A DNA stretch of 64,000 nucleotides from Actinernus sp. WN-2022 (Eukaryota; Cnidaria; Anthozoa; Actiniaria; Actinernidae): contig JAOWCC010000411.1 of NCBI GenBank assembly GCA_030867875.1, positions 1-64,000 of the forward strand, read 5' to 3'. The stretch's first letter is position 1. Each line of letters starts with the position of its first letter. The notes below the pieces were generated by a model. It saw nothing but the letters and a program-made list of their open reading frames with translations. It searched no databases and was not told the origin of the DNA. Made by a program: the position numbers and the translations under genes. Positions 49,264 to 63,520 of the stretch are shown here, in pieces.

Positions 49264-52200
49264 TCGCGATCAGGAATCTATCAATTGGCTGGAAAGATGG
49301 AATCTCTCCGTTTGAGAATTTTATGGCCCATTGAACGTTTTTAATATTAGCTCGCGATCAGGAATCTATTAATTGGCTGGAAAGATGGAATCTCTCCGTT
49401 TGAGAATTTTACGGCCCATTGAACGTTTTTAATATTAGCTCGCGGTCAGGAATCTATGAATTTGCTGGAAAGATGGAATCTCTCCGGTTTGAGAATTTTA
49501 CGGCCCATTGAACGGTTTTAATATTAGCTCGCGATCAGGAATCTACTAATTTGCTGGAAAGATGGAATCTCTCCGTTTGAGAATTTTACGGCACATTGAA
49601 CGTTTTTAATATTAGCTCGCGATCAGGAATCTATTAATTGGCTGGAAAGATGGAATCTCTCCGTTTGAGAATTTTACGGCCCATTGAACGTTTTTAATAT
49701 TAGCTCGCGATCAGGAATCTATTAATTGGCTGGAAAGATGGAATCTCTCCGTTTGAGAATTTTACGGCCCATTGAACGTTTTTAATATTAGCTCGCGATC
49801 AGGAATCTATTAATTGGCTGGAAAGATGGAATCTCTCCGTTTGAGAATTTTACGGCCCATTGAACGTTTTTAATATTAGCTCGCGATCAGGAATCTATTA
49901 ATTGGCTGGAAAGATGGAATCTCTCCGTTTGAGAATTTTACGGCCCATTGAACGTTTTTAATATTAGCTCGCGATCAGGAAACTATGGATTTGCTGGAAA
50001 GATGGAATCTCTCCGTTTGAGAATTTTACGGCCCATTGAACGTTTTTAATATTAGCTCGCGATCAGGAAACTATGGATTTGCTGGAAAGATGGAATCTCT
50101 CCGTTTGAGAATTTTACGGCACATTGAACGTTTTTAATATTAGCTCGCGATCAGGAATCTATTAATTGGCTGGAAAGTTGGAATCTCTCCGTTTGAGAAT
50201 TTTACGGCCCATTGAACGTTTTTAATATTAGCTCGCGATCAGGAATCTATTAATTGGCTGGAAAGATGGAATCTCTCCGTTTGAGAATTTTACGGCCCAT
50301 TGAACGTTTTTAATATTAGCTCGCGATCAGGAATCTATTAATTGGCTGGAAAGATGGAATCTCTCCGTTTGAGAATTTTACGGCCCATTGAACGTTTTTA
50401 ATATTAGCTCGCGGTCAGGAATATATGAATTTGCTGGAAAGATGGAATCTCTCCGTTTGAGAATTTTACGGCACATTGAACGTTTTTAATATTAGCTCGC
50501 GATCAGGAATCTATGAATTTGCTGGAAAGATGGAATCTCTCCGTTTGAGAATTTTACGGCACATTGAACGTTTTTAATATTAGCTCACGATCAGGAATCT
50601 ACTAATTTGCTGGAAAGATGGAATCTCTCCGTTTGAGAATTTTACGGCGCATTGAACGTTTTTAATATTAGCTCGCGATCAGGAATCTACTAATTTGCTG
50701 GAAAGATGGAATCTCTCCGTTTGAGAATTTTACGGCCCATTGAACGTTTTTAATATTAGCTCGCGGTCAGGAATCTATTAATTTGCTGGAAAGATGGAAT
50801 CTCTCCGTTTGAGAATTTTACGGCCCATTGAACGGTTTTAATATTAGCTCGCGATCAGGAATCTACTAATTTGCTGGAAAGATGGAATCTCTCCGTTTGA
50901 GAATTTTACGGCCCATTGAACGTTTTTAATATTAGCTCGCGGTCAGGAATATATGAATTGGCTGGAAAGATGGAATCTCTCCGTTTGAGAATTTTACGGC
51001 ACATTGAACGTTTTTAATATTAGCTCGCGATCAGGAATCTATGAATTTGCTGGAAAGATGGAATCTCTCCGTTTGAGAATTTTACGGCACATTGAACGTT
51101 TTTAATATTAGCTCACGATCAGGAATCTACTAATTTGCTGGAAAGATGGAATCTCTCCGTTTGAGAATTTTACGGCACATTGAACGTTTTTAATATTAGC
51201 TCGCGATCAGGAATCTACTAATTTGCTGGAAAGATGGAATCTCTCCGTTTGAGAATTTTACGGCCCATTGAACGTTTTTAATATTAGCTCGCGGTCAGGA
51301 ATCTATTAATTTGCTGGAAAGATGGAATCTCTCCGTTTGAGAATTTTACGGCCCATTGAACGGTTTTAATATTAGCTCGCGATCAGGAATCTACTAATTT
51401 GCTGGAAAGATGGAATCTCTCCGTTTGAGAATTTTACGGCACATTGAACGTTTTTAATATTAGCTCGCGATCAGGAATCTATTAATTGGCTGGAAAGATG
51501 GAATCTCTCCGTTTGAGAATTTTACGGCACATTGAACGTTTTTAATATTAGCTCGCGATCAGGAATCTATCAATTGGCTGGAAAGATGGAATCTCTCCGT
51601 TTGAGAATTTTATGGCCCATTGAACGTTTTTAATATTAGCTCGCGATCAGGAATCTATGAATTTGCTGGAAAGATGGAATCTCTCCGTTTGAGAATTTTA
51701 CGGCCCATTGAACGGTTTTAATATTAGCTCGCGATCAGGAATCTACTAATTTGCTGGAAAGATGGAATCTCTCCGTTTGAGAATTTTACGGCACATTGAA
51801 CGTTTTTAATATTAGCTCGCGATCAGGAATCTATTAATTGGCTGGAAAGATGGAATCTCTCCGTTTGAGAATTTTACGGCCCATTGAACGTTTTTAATAT
51901 TAGCTCGCGATCAGGAATCTATTAATTGGCTGGAAAGATGGAATCTCTCCGTTTGAGAATTTTACGGCCCATTGAACGTTTTTAATATTAGCTCGCGATC
52001 AGGAATCTATTAATTGGCTGGAAAGATGGAATCTCTCCGTTTGAGAATTTTACGGCCCATTGAACGTTTTTAATATTAGCTCGCGATCAGGAATCTATTA
52101 ATTGGCTGGAAAGATGGAATCTCTTCGTTTGAGAATTTTACGGCCCATTGAACGTTTTTAATATTAGCTCGCGATCAGGAATCTATCAATTGGCTGGAAA

Positions 52201-53046
52201 GATGGAATCTCTCCGTTTGAAAATTTTATGGCCCATTGAACGTTTTTAATATTAGCTCGCGATCAGGAATCTATTAATTGGCTGGAAAGATGGAATCTCT
52301 CCGTTTGAGAATTTTACGGCACATTGAACGTTTTTAATATTAGCTCGCGATCAGGAATCTATCAATTGGCTGGAAAGATGGAATCTCTCCGTTTGAGAAT
52401 TTTATGGCCCATTGAACGTTTTTAAAATTAGCTCGCGATCAGGAATCTATTAATTGGCTGGAAAGATGGAATCTCTCCGTTTGAGAATTTTACGGCCCAC
52501 CATTGAACGTTTTTAATATTAGCTCGCGGTCAGGAATCTATGAATTTGCTGGAAAGATGGAATCTCTCCGTTTGAGAATTTTACGGCCATTGAACGGTTT
52601 TAATATTAGCTCGCGATCAGGAATCTACTAATTTGCTGGAAAGATGGAATCTGTCCGTTTGAGAATTTTACGGCACATTGAACGTTTTTAATATTAGCTC
52701 GCGATCAGGAATCTATTAATTGGCTGGAAAGATGGAATCTCTCCGTTGAGAATTTTACGGCCCATTGAACGTTTTTAATATTAGCTCGCGATCAGGAATC
52801 TACTAATTGGCTGGAAAGATGGAATCTCTCCGTTTGAGAATTTTACGGCTAATTGAACGTTTTTAATATTAGCTCGCGATCAGGAATCTACTAATTTGCT
52901 GGAAAGATGGAATCTCTCCGTTTGAGAATTTTACGGCACATTGAACGTTTTTAATATTAGCTCGCGATCAGGAATCTATTAATTGGCTGGAAAGATGGAA
53001 TCTCTCCGTTGAGAATTTTACGGCACATTGAACGTTTTTAATATTA

Positions 53047-55510
53047 GCTCACGATCAGGAATCTACTAATTTGCTGGAAAGATGGAATCTCTCCGTTTGA
53101 GAATTTTACGGCACATTGAACGTTTTTAATATTAGCTCGCGATCAGGAATCTACTAATTTGCTGGAAAGATGGAATCTCTCCGTTTGAGAATTTTACGGC
53201 ACATTGAACGTTTTTAATATTAGCTCGCGATCAGGAATCTATCAATTGGCTGGAAAGATGGAATCTCTCCGTTTGAGAATTTTACGGCCCATTGAACGTT
53301 TTTAATATTAGCTCGCGATCAGGAATCTATGAATTTGCTGGAAAGATGGAATCTCTCCGTTTGAGAATTTTACGGCCCATTGAACGTTTTTAATATTAGC
53401 TCGCGATCAGGAATCTACTAATTGGCTGGAAAGATGGAATCTCTCCGTTTGAGAATTTTACGGCTAATTGAACGTTTTTAATATTAGCTCGCGATCAGGA
53501 ATCTACTAATTTGCTGGAAAGATGGAATCTCTCCGTTTGAGAATTTTACGGCACATTGAACGTTTTTAATATTAGCTCGCGATCAGGAATCTATTAATTG
53601 GCTGGAAAGATGGAATCTCTCCGTTTGAGAATTTTACGGCACATTGAACGATTTTAATATTAGCTCACGATCAGGAATCTACTAATTTGCTGGAAAGATG
53701 GAATCTCTCCGTTTGAGAATTTTACGGCACATTGAACGTTTTTAATATTAGCTCGCGATCAGGAATCTACTAATTTGCTGGAAAGATGGAATCTCTCCGT
53801 TTGAGAATTTTACGGCACATTGAACGTTTTTAATATTAGCTCGCGATCAGGAATCTATCAATTGGCTGGAAAGATGGAATCTCTCCGTTTGAGAATTTTA
53901 CGGCCCATTGAACGTTTTTAATATTAGCTCGCGATCAGGAATCTATGAATTTGCTGGAAAGATGGAATCTCTCCGTTTGAGAATTTTACGGCACATTGAA
54001 CGTTTTTAATATTAGCTCGCGATCAGGAATCTACTAATTTGCTGGAAAGATGGAATCTCTCCGTTTGAGAATTTTACGGCACATTGAACGTTTTTAATAT
54101 TAGCTCGCGATCAGGAATCTACTAATTGGCTGGAAAGATGGAATCTCTCCGTTTGAGAATTTTACGGCCCATTGAACGTTTTTAATATTAGCTCGCGATC
54201 AGGAATCTATGAATTTGCTGGAAAGATGGAATCTGTCCGTTTGAGAATTTTACGGCACATTGAACGTTTTTAATATTAGCTCACGATCAGGAATCTACTA
54301 ATTTGCTGGAAAGATGGAATCTCTCCGTTTGAGAATTTTACGGCACATTGAACGTTTTTAATATTAGCTCGCGATCAGGAATCTACTAATTTGCTGGAAA
54401 GATGGAATCTCTCCGTTTGAGAATTTTACGGCACATTGAACGTTTTTAATATTAGCTCGCGATCAGGAATCTATCAATTGGCTGGAAAGATGGAAACTCT
54501 CCGTTTGAGAATTTTACGGCCCATTGAACGTTTTTAATATTAGCTCGCGATCAGGAATCTATGAATTTGCTGGAAAGATGGAATCTCTCCGTTTGAGAAT
54601 TTTACGGCCCATTGAACGTTTTTAATATTAGCTCGCGATCAGGAATCTACTAATTGGCTGGAAAGATGGAATCTCTCCGTTTGAGAATTTTACGGCTAAT
54701 TGAACGTTTTTAATATTAGCTCGCGATCAGGAATCTACTAATTTGCTGGAAAGATGGAATCTCTCCGTTTGAGAATTTTACGGCACATTGAACGTTTTTA
54801 ATATTAGCTCGCGATCAGGAATCTATTAATTGGCTGGAAAGATGGAATCTCTCCGTTTGAGAATTTTACGGCACATTGAACGATTTTAATATTAGCTCAC
54901 GATCAGGAATCTACTAATTTGCTGGAAAGATGGAATCTCTCCGTTTGAGAATTTTACGGCACATTGAACGTTTTTAATATTAGCTCGCGATCAGGAATCT
55001 ACTAATTTGCTGGAAAGATGGAATCTCTCCGTTTGAGAATTTTACGGCACATTGAACGTTTTTAATATTAGCTCGCGATCAGGAATCTATCAATTGGCTG
55101 GAAAGATGGAATCTCTCCGTTTGAGAATTTTACGGCCCATTGAACGTTTTTAATATTAGCTCGCGATCAGGAATCTATGAATTTGCTGGAAAGATGGAAT
55201 CTCTCCGTTTGAGAATTTTACGGCACATTGAACGTTTTTAATATTAGCTCGCGATCAGGAATCTACTAATTTGCTGGAAAGATGGAATCTCTCCGTTTGA
55301 GAATTTTACGGCACATTGAACGTTTTTAATATTAGCTCGCGATCAGGAATCTACAAATTGGCTGGAAAGATGGAATCTCTCCGTTTGAGAATTTTACGGC
55401 CCATTGAACGTTTTTAATATTAGCTCGCGATCAGGAATCTATTAATTGGCTGGAAAGATGGAATCTCTCCGTTTGATAATTTTACGGCACATTGAACGTT
55501 TTTAATATTA
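53047..55510. repeat. 14-monomer (1,232-bp) higher-order repeat made of two 7-monomer halves
   Basis: gctcacgatc occurs at 53,047, 53,663, 54,279 and 54,895, each 616 bp (7 monomers) apart. Halves alternate: the first and third contain the rare ggctaattg monomer and end with gaacgatttt, while the second and fourth have cacattg and cccattg monomers there instead. The true repeat is therefore 1,232 bp with a nested 616-bp period. The fifth expected site at 55,511 reads gttcgcgatc, ending the series. Confidence 0.87.
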
Positions 55511-58500
55511 GTTCGCGATCAGGAATCTACTAATTGGCTGGAAAGATGGAATCTCTCCGTTTGAGAATTTTACGGCCCATTGAACGTTTTTAATACTAGC
55601 TCGCGATCAGGAATCTATTAATTGTCTGGAAAGATGGAATCTCTCCGTTTGAGAATTTTACGGCACATTGAACGTTTTTAATATTAGCTCGCGGTCAGGA
55701 ATCTATGAATTTGCTGGAAAGATGGAATCTCTCCGTTTGAGAATTTTACGGCCCATTGAACGTTTTTAATATTAGCTCGCGGTCAGGAATCTATGAATTT
55801 GCTGGAAAGATGGAATCTCTCCGTTTGAGAATTTTACGGCCCATTGAACGGTTTTAATATTAGCTCGCGATCAGGAATCTACTAATTTGCTGGAAAGATG
55901 GAATCTGTCCGTTTGAGAATTTTACGGCACATTGAACGTTTTTAATATTAGCTCGCGATCAGGAATCTATTAATTGGCTGGAAAGATGGAATCTCTCCGT
56001 TTGAGAATTTTACGGCCCATTGAACGTTTTTAATATTAGCTCGCGATCAGGAATCTATTAATTGGCTGGAAAGATGGAATCTCTCCGTTTGAGAATTTTA
56101 CGGCACATTGAACGTTTTTAATATTAGTTCGCGATCAGGAATCTACTAATTGGCTGGAAAGATGGAATCTCTCCGTTTGAGAATTTTACGGCCCATTGAA
56201 CGTTTTTAATACTAGCTCGCGATCAGGAATCTATTAATTGTCTGGAAAGATGGAATCTCTCCGTTTGAGAATTTTACGGCACATTGAACGTTTTTAATAT
56301 TAGCTCGCGGTCAGGAATCTATGAATTTGCTGGAAAGATGGAATCTCTCCGTTTGAGAATTTTACGGCCCATTGAACGTTTTTAATATTAGCTCGCGGTC
56401 AGGAATCTATGAATTTGCTGGAAAGATGGAATCTCTCCGTTTGAGAATTTTACGGCCCATTGAACGGTTTTAATATTAGCTCGCGATCAGGAATCTACTA
56501 ATTTGCTGGAAAGATGGAATCTGTCCGTTTGAGAATTTTACGGCACATTGAACGTTTTTAATATTAGCTCGCGATCAGGAATCTATTAATTGGCTGGAAA
56601 GATGGAATCTCTCCGTTTGAGAATTTTACGGCCCATTGAACGTTTTTAATATTAGCTCGCGATCAGGAATCTATTAATTGGCTGGAAAGATGGAATCTCT
56701 CCGTTTGAGAATTTTCGGCCCATTGAACGTTTTTAATATTAGCTCGCGATCAGGAATCTACTAATTGGCTGGAAAGATGGAATCTCTCCGTTTGAGAATT
56801 TTACGGCACATTGAACGTTTTTAATATTAGCTCGCGATCAGGAATCTACTAATTGGCTGGAAAGATGGAATCTCTCCGTTTGAGAATTTTACGGCACATT
56901 GAACGTTTTTAATATTAGTTCGCGATCAGGAATCTACTAATTGGCTGGAAAGATGGAATCTCTCCGTTTGAGAATTTTACGGCCCATTGAACGTTTTTAA
57001 TACTAGCTCGCGATCAGGAATCTATTAATTGTCTGGAAAGATGGAATCTCTCCGTTTGAGAATTTTACGGCACATTGAACGTTTTTAATATTAGCTCGCG
57101 GTCAGGAATCTATGAATTTGCTGGAAAGATGGAATCTCTCCGTTTGAGAATTTTACGGCCCATTGAACGTTTTTAATATTAGCTCGCGGTCAGGAATCTA
57201 TGAATTTGCTGGAAAGATGGAATCTCTCCGTTTGAGAATTTTACGGCCCATTGAACGGTTTTAATATTAGCTCGCGATCAGGAATCTACTAATTTGCTGG
57301 AAAGATGGAATCTGTCCGTTTGAGAATTTTACGGCACATTGAACGTTTTTAATATTAGCTCGCGATCAGGAATCTATTAATTGGCTGGAAAGATGGAATC
57401 TCTCCGTTTGAGAATTTTACGGCCCATTGAACGTTTTTAATATTAGCTCGCGATCAAGAATCTATTAATTGGCTGGAATGATGGAATCTCTCCGTTTGAG
57501 AATTTTCGGCCCATTGAACGTTTTTAATATTAGCTCGCGATCAGGAATCTATTAATTGGCTGGAAAGATGGAATCTCTCCGTTTGAGAATTTTACGGCCC
57601 ATTGAACGTTTTTAATATTAGCTCGCGATCAGGAATCTACTAATTGGCTGGAAAGATGGAATCTCTCCGTTTGAGAATTTTACGGCACATTGAACGTTTT
57701 TAATATTAGCTCGCGATCAGGAATCTACTAATTTGCTGGAAAGATGGAATCTCTCCGTTTGAGAATTTTACGGCACATTGAACGTTTTTAATATTAGCTC
57801 GCGATCAGGAATCTACTAATTTGCTGGAAAGATGGAATCTCTCCGTTTGAGAATTTTACGGCACATTGAACGTTTTTAATATTAGCTCGCGATCAGGAAT
57901 CTATCAATTGGCTGGAAAGATGGAATCTCTCCGTTTGAGAATTTTACGGCCCATTGAACGTTTTTAATATTAGCTCGCGATCAGGAATCTATGAATTTGC
58001 TGGAAAGATGGAATCTCTCCGTTTGAGAATTTTACGGCACATTGAACGTTTTTAATATTAGCTCGCGATCAGGAATCTACTAATTTGCTGGAAAGATGGA
58101 ATCTCTCCGTTTGAGAATTTTACGGCCCATTGAAGGTTTTTAATACTAGCTCGCGATCAGGAATCTATTAATTGTCTGGAAAGATGGAATCTCTCCGTTT
58201 GAGAATTTTACGGCACATTGAACGTTTTTAATATTAGCTCGCGGTCAGGAATCTATGAATTTGCTGGAAAGATGGAATCTCTCCGTTTGAGAATTTTACG
58301 GCCCATTGAACGTTTTTAATATTAGCTCGCGGTCAGGAATCTATGAATTTGCTGGAAAGATGGAATCTCTCCGTTTGAGAATTTTACGGCCCATTGAACG
58401 GTTTTAATATTAGCTCGCGATCAGGAATCTACTAATTTGCTGGAAAGATGGAATCTGTCCGTTTGAGAATTTTACGGCACATTGAACGTTTTTAATATTA

Positions 58501-58700
58501 GCTCGCGATCAGGAATCTATTAATTGGCTGGAAAGATGGAATCTCTCCGTTTGAGAATTTTACGGCCCATTGAACGTTTTTAATATTAGCTCGCGATCAG
58601 GAATCTATTAATTGGCTGGAAAGATGGAATCTCTCCGTTTGAGAATTTTCGGCCCATTGAACGTTTTTAATATTAGCTCGCGATCAGGAATCTATTAATT
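55511..58700. repeat. Variable-length higher-order repeat marked by taatactagc (7, 9 and 13 monomers)
   Basis: The marker taatactagc lies at 55,591, 56,207, 56,998 and 58,141, with spacings of 616, 791 and 1,143 bp, that is 7, 9 and 13 monomers allowing single-base deletions in aattttcggccc. Each marker is followed by tattaattgtctgg, two gcggtc-tatgaatttg monomers, then ctgtccgtttg. Similar content with different monomer number indicates unequal exchange between copies. Confidence 0.84.
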
Positions 58701-59059
58701 GGCTGGAAAGATGGAATCTCTCCGTTTGAGAATTTTACGGCCCATTGAACGTTTTTAATATTAGCTCGCGATCAGGAATCTACTAATTGGCTGGAAAGAT
58801 GGAATCTCTCCGTTTGAGAATTTTACGGCACATTGAACGTTTTTAATATTAGCTCGCGATCAGGAATCTACTAATTTGCTGGAAAGATGGAATCTCTCCG
58901 TTTGAGAATTTTACGGCACATTGAACGTTTTTAATATTAGCTCGCGATCAGGAATCTATCAATTGGCTGGAAAGATGGAATCTCTCCGTTTGAGAATTTT
59001 CGGCCCATTGAACGTTTTTAATATTAGCTCGCGATCAGGAATCTACTAATTTGCTGGAA

Positions 59060-62000
59060 AGATGGAATCTCTCCGTTTGAGAATTTTACGGCACATTGAA
59101 CGTTTTTAATATTAGCTCGCGATCAGGAATCTACTAATTTGCTGGAAAGATGGAATCTCTCCGTTTGAGAATTTTACGGCACATTGAACGTTTTTAATAT
59201 TAGCTCGCGATCAGGAATCTATCAATTGGCTGGAAAGATGGAATCTCTCCGTTTGAGAATTTTATGGCCCATTGAACGTTTTTAATATTAGCTCGCGATC
59301 AGGAATCTATTAATTGGCTGGAAAGATGGAATCTCTCCGTTTGAGAATTTTACGACCCATTGAACGTTTTTAATATTATCTCGCGGTCAGGAATCTATGA
59401 ATTTGCTGGAAAGATGGAATCTCTCCGTTTGAGAATTTTACGGCCCATTGAACGGTTTTAATATTAGCTCGCGATCAGGAATCTACTAATTTGCTGGAAA
59501 GCTGGAATCTCTCCGTTTGAGAATTTTACGGCACATTGAACGTTTTTAATATTAGCTCGCGATCACGAATCTATTAATTGGCTGGAAAGATGGAATCTCT
59601 CCGTTTGAGAATTTTACGGCCCATTGAACGTTTTTAATATTAGCTCGCGATCAGGAATGTATTAATTGGCTGGAAAGATGGAATCTCTCCGTTTGAGAAT
59701 TTTACGGCCCATTGAACGTTTTTAATATTAGGTCGCGATCAGGAATCTACTAATTTGCTGGAAAGATGGAATCTCTCCGTTTGAGAATTTTACGGCACAT
59801 TGAACGTTTTTAATATTAGCTCGCGATCAGGAATCTATTAATTGGCTGGAAAGATGGAATCTCTCCGTTTGAGAATTTTACGGCCCATTGAACGTTTTTA
59901 ATATTAGCTCGCGATCAGGAATCTATTAATTGGCTGGAAAGATGGAATCTCTCCGTTTGAGAATTATACGGCCCATTGAACGTTTATAATATTAGCTCGC
60001 GATCAGGAATCTATTAATTGGCTGGAAAGATGGAATCTCTCCGTTTGAGAATTTTACGGCCCATTGAACGTTTTTAATATTAGCTCGCGCTCAGGAATCT
60101 ACTAATTTGCTGGAAAGATGGAATCTCTCCGTTTCAGAATTTTACGGCCCATTGAACGTTTTTAATATTAGCTCGCGATCAGGAATCTACTAATTGGCTG
60201 GAAAGATGGAATCTCTCCGTTTGAGAATTTTACGGCCCATTGAACGTTTTTAATATTAGCTCGCGATCAGGAATCTACTAATTGGCTGGAAAGATGGAAT
60301 CTCTCCGTTTGAGAATTTTACGGCCCATTGAACGTTTTTAATATTAGCTCGCGATCAGGAATCTATTAATTGGCTGGAAAGATGGAATCTCTCCGTTTGA
60401 GAATTTTACGGCACATTGAACGTTTTTAATATTAGCTCGCGATCAGGAATCTACTAATTGGCTGGAAAGATGGAATCTCTCCGTTTGAGAATTTTACGGC
60501 TAATTGAACGTTTTTAATATTAGCTCGCGATTAGGAATCTACTAATTTGCTGGAAAGATGGAATCTCTCCATTTGAGAATTTTACGGCACATTGAACGTT
60601 TTTAATATTAGCTCGCGATCAGGAATCTATTAATTGGCTGGAAAGATGGAATATCTCCGTTTGAGAATTTTACGGCACATTGAACGTTTTTAATATTAGC
60701 TCACGATCAGGAATCTACTAATTTGCTGGAAAGATGGAATCTCTCCGTTTGAGAATTTTACGGCCCATTGAACGTTTTTAATATTAGCTCGCGATCAGGA
60801 ATCTACTAATTTGCTGGAAAGATGGAATCTCTCCGTTTGAGAATTTTACGGCACATTGAACGTTTTTAATATTAGCTCGCGATCAGGAATCTATCAATTG
60901 GCTGGAAAGATGGAATCTCTCCGTTTGAGAATTTTATGGCCCATTGAACGTTTTTAATATTAGCTCGCGATCAGGAATCTATTAATTGGCTGGAAAGATG
61001 GAATCTCTCCGTTTGAGAATTTTACGGCCCATTGAACGTTTTTAATATTAGCTCGCGATCAGGAATCTATGAATTTGCTGGAAAGATGGAATCTCTCCGT
61101 TTGAGAATTTTACGGCCCATTGAACGTTTTTAATATTAGCTCGCGATCAGGAATCTATGAATTTGCTGGAAAGATGGAATCTGTCCGTTTGAGAATTTTA
61201 CGGCACATTGAACGTTTTTAATATTAGCTCGCGATCAGGAATCTATTAATTGGCTGGAAAGATGGAATCTCTCCGTTTGAGAATTTTACGGCCCATTGAA
61301 CGTTTTTAATATTAGCTCGCGATCAGGAATCTATTAATTGGCTGGAAAGATGGAATCTCTCCGTTTGAGAATTTTCGGCCCATTGAACGTTTTTAATATT
61401 AGCTCGCGATCAGGAATCTATTAATTGGCTGGAAAGATGGAATCTCTCCGTTTGAGAATTTTACGGCCCATTGAACGTTTTTAATATTAGCTCGCGATCA
61501 GGAATCTACTAATTGGCTGGAAAGATGGAATCTCTCCGTTTGAGAATTTTACGGCACATTGAACGTTTTTAATATTAGCTCGCGATCAGGAATCTACTAA
61601 TTTGCTGGAAAGATGGAATCTCTCCGTTTGAGAATTTTACGGCACATTGAACGTTTTTAATATTAGCTCGCGATCAGGAATCTATCAATTGGCTGGAAAG
61701 ATGGAATCTCTCCGTTTGAGAATTTTATGGCCCATTGAACGTTTTTAATATTAGCTCGCGATCAGGAATCTATTAATTGGCTGGAAAGATGGAATCTCTC
61801 CGTTTGAGAATTTTACGACCCATTGAACGTTTTTAATATTAGCTCGCGGTCAGGAATCTATGAATTTGCTGGAAAGATGGAATCTCTTCGTTTGAGAATT
61901 TTACGGCCCATTGAACGGTTTTAATATTAGCTCGCGATCAGGAATCTACTAATTTGCTGGAAAGCTGGAATCTCTCCGTTTGAGAATTTTACGGCACATT

Positions 62001-63520
62001 GAACGTTTTTAATATTAGCTCGCGATCAGGAATCTATTAATTGGCTGGAAAGATGGAATCTCTCCGTTTGAGAATTTTACGGCCCATTGAACGTTTTTAA
62101 TATTAGCTCGCGATCAGGAATCTATTAATTGGCTGGAAAGATGGAATCTCTCCGTTTGAGAATTTTACGGCCCATTGAACGTTTTTAATATTAGGTCGCG
62201 ATCAGGAATCTACTAATTTGCTGGAAAGATGGAATCTCTCCGTTTGAGAATTTTACGGCACATTGAACGTTTTTAATATTAGCTCGCGATCAGGAATCTA
62301 TTAATTGGCTGGAAAGATGGAATCTCTCCGTTTGAGAATTTTACGGCCCATTGAACGTTTTTAATATTAGCTCGCGATCAGGAATCTATTAATTGGCTGG
62401 AAAGATGGAATCTCTCCGTTTGAGAATTATACGGCCCATTGAACGTTTATAATATTAGCTCGCGATCAGGAATCTATTAATTGGCTGGAAAGATGGAATC
62501 TCTCCGTTTGAGAATTTTACGGCCCATTGAACGTTTTTAATATTAGCTCGCAATCAGGAATCTACTAATTTGCTGGAAAGATGGAATCTCTCCGTTTGAG
62601 AATTTTACGGCACATTGAACGTTTTTAATATTAGCTCGCGCTCAGGAATCTACTAATTGGCTGGAAAGATGGAATCTCTCCGTTTGAGAATTTTACGGCC
62701 CATTGAACGTTTTTAATATTAGCTCGCGATCAGGAATCTACTAATTGGCTGGAAAGATGGAATCTCTCCGTTTGAGAATTTTACGGCCCATTGAACGTTT
62801 TTAATATTAGCTCGCGATCAGGAATCTATTAATTGGCTGGAAAGATGGAATCTCTCCGTTTGAGAATTTTACGGCACATTGAACGTTTTTAATATTAGCT
62901 CGCGATCAGGAATCTACTAATTGGCTGGAAAGATGGAATCTCTCCGTTTGAGAATTTTACGGCTAATTGAACGTTTTTAATATTAGCTCGCGATCAGGAA
63001 TCTACTAATTTGCTGGAAAGATGGAATCTCTCCGTTTGAGAATTTTACGGCACATTGAACGTTTTTAATATTAGCTCGCGATCAGGAATCTATTAATTGG
63101 CTGGAAAGATGGAATCTCTCCGTTTGAGAATTTTACGGCACATTGAACGTTTTTAATATTAGCTCACGATCAGGAATCTACTAATTTGCTGGAAAGATGG
63201 AATCTCTCCGTTTGAGAATTTTACGGCCCATTGAACGTTTTTAATATTAGCTCGCGATCAGGAATCTACTAATTTGCTGGAAAGATGGAATCTCTCTGTT
63301 TGAGAATTTTACGGCACATTGAACGTTTTTAATATTAGCTCGCGATCAGGAATCTATCAATTGGCTGGAAAGATGGAATCTCTCCGTTTGAGAATTTTAT
63401 GGCCCATTGAACGTTTTTAATATTAGCTCGCGATCAGGAATCTATTAATTGGCTGGAAAGATGGAATCTCTCCGTTTGAGAATTTTACGGCCCATTGAAC
63501 GTTTTTAATATTAGCTCGCG
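59060..63520. repeat. 28-monomer (2,463-bp offset) duplicated segment
   Basis: About 59,060-61,060 recurs at about 61,523-63,523. Shared rare variants at exactly 2,463 bp are tacgacccat (59,351 / 61,814), aaagctgg (59,498 / 61,961), taggtcgcg (59,729 / 62,192), cgtttataat (59,981 / 62,444), cggctaattg (60,497 / 62,960) and agctcacgat (60,698 / 63,161). The offset is 28 x 88 minus 1, matching one missing a in attttcggcc at 61,371. Confidence 0.87.
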
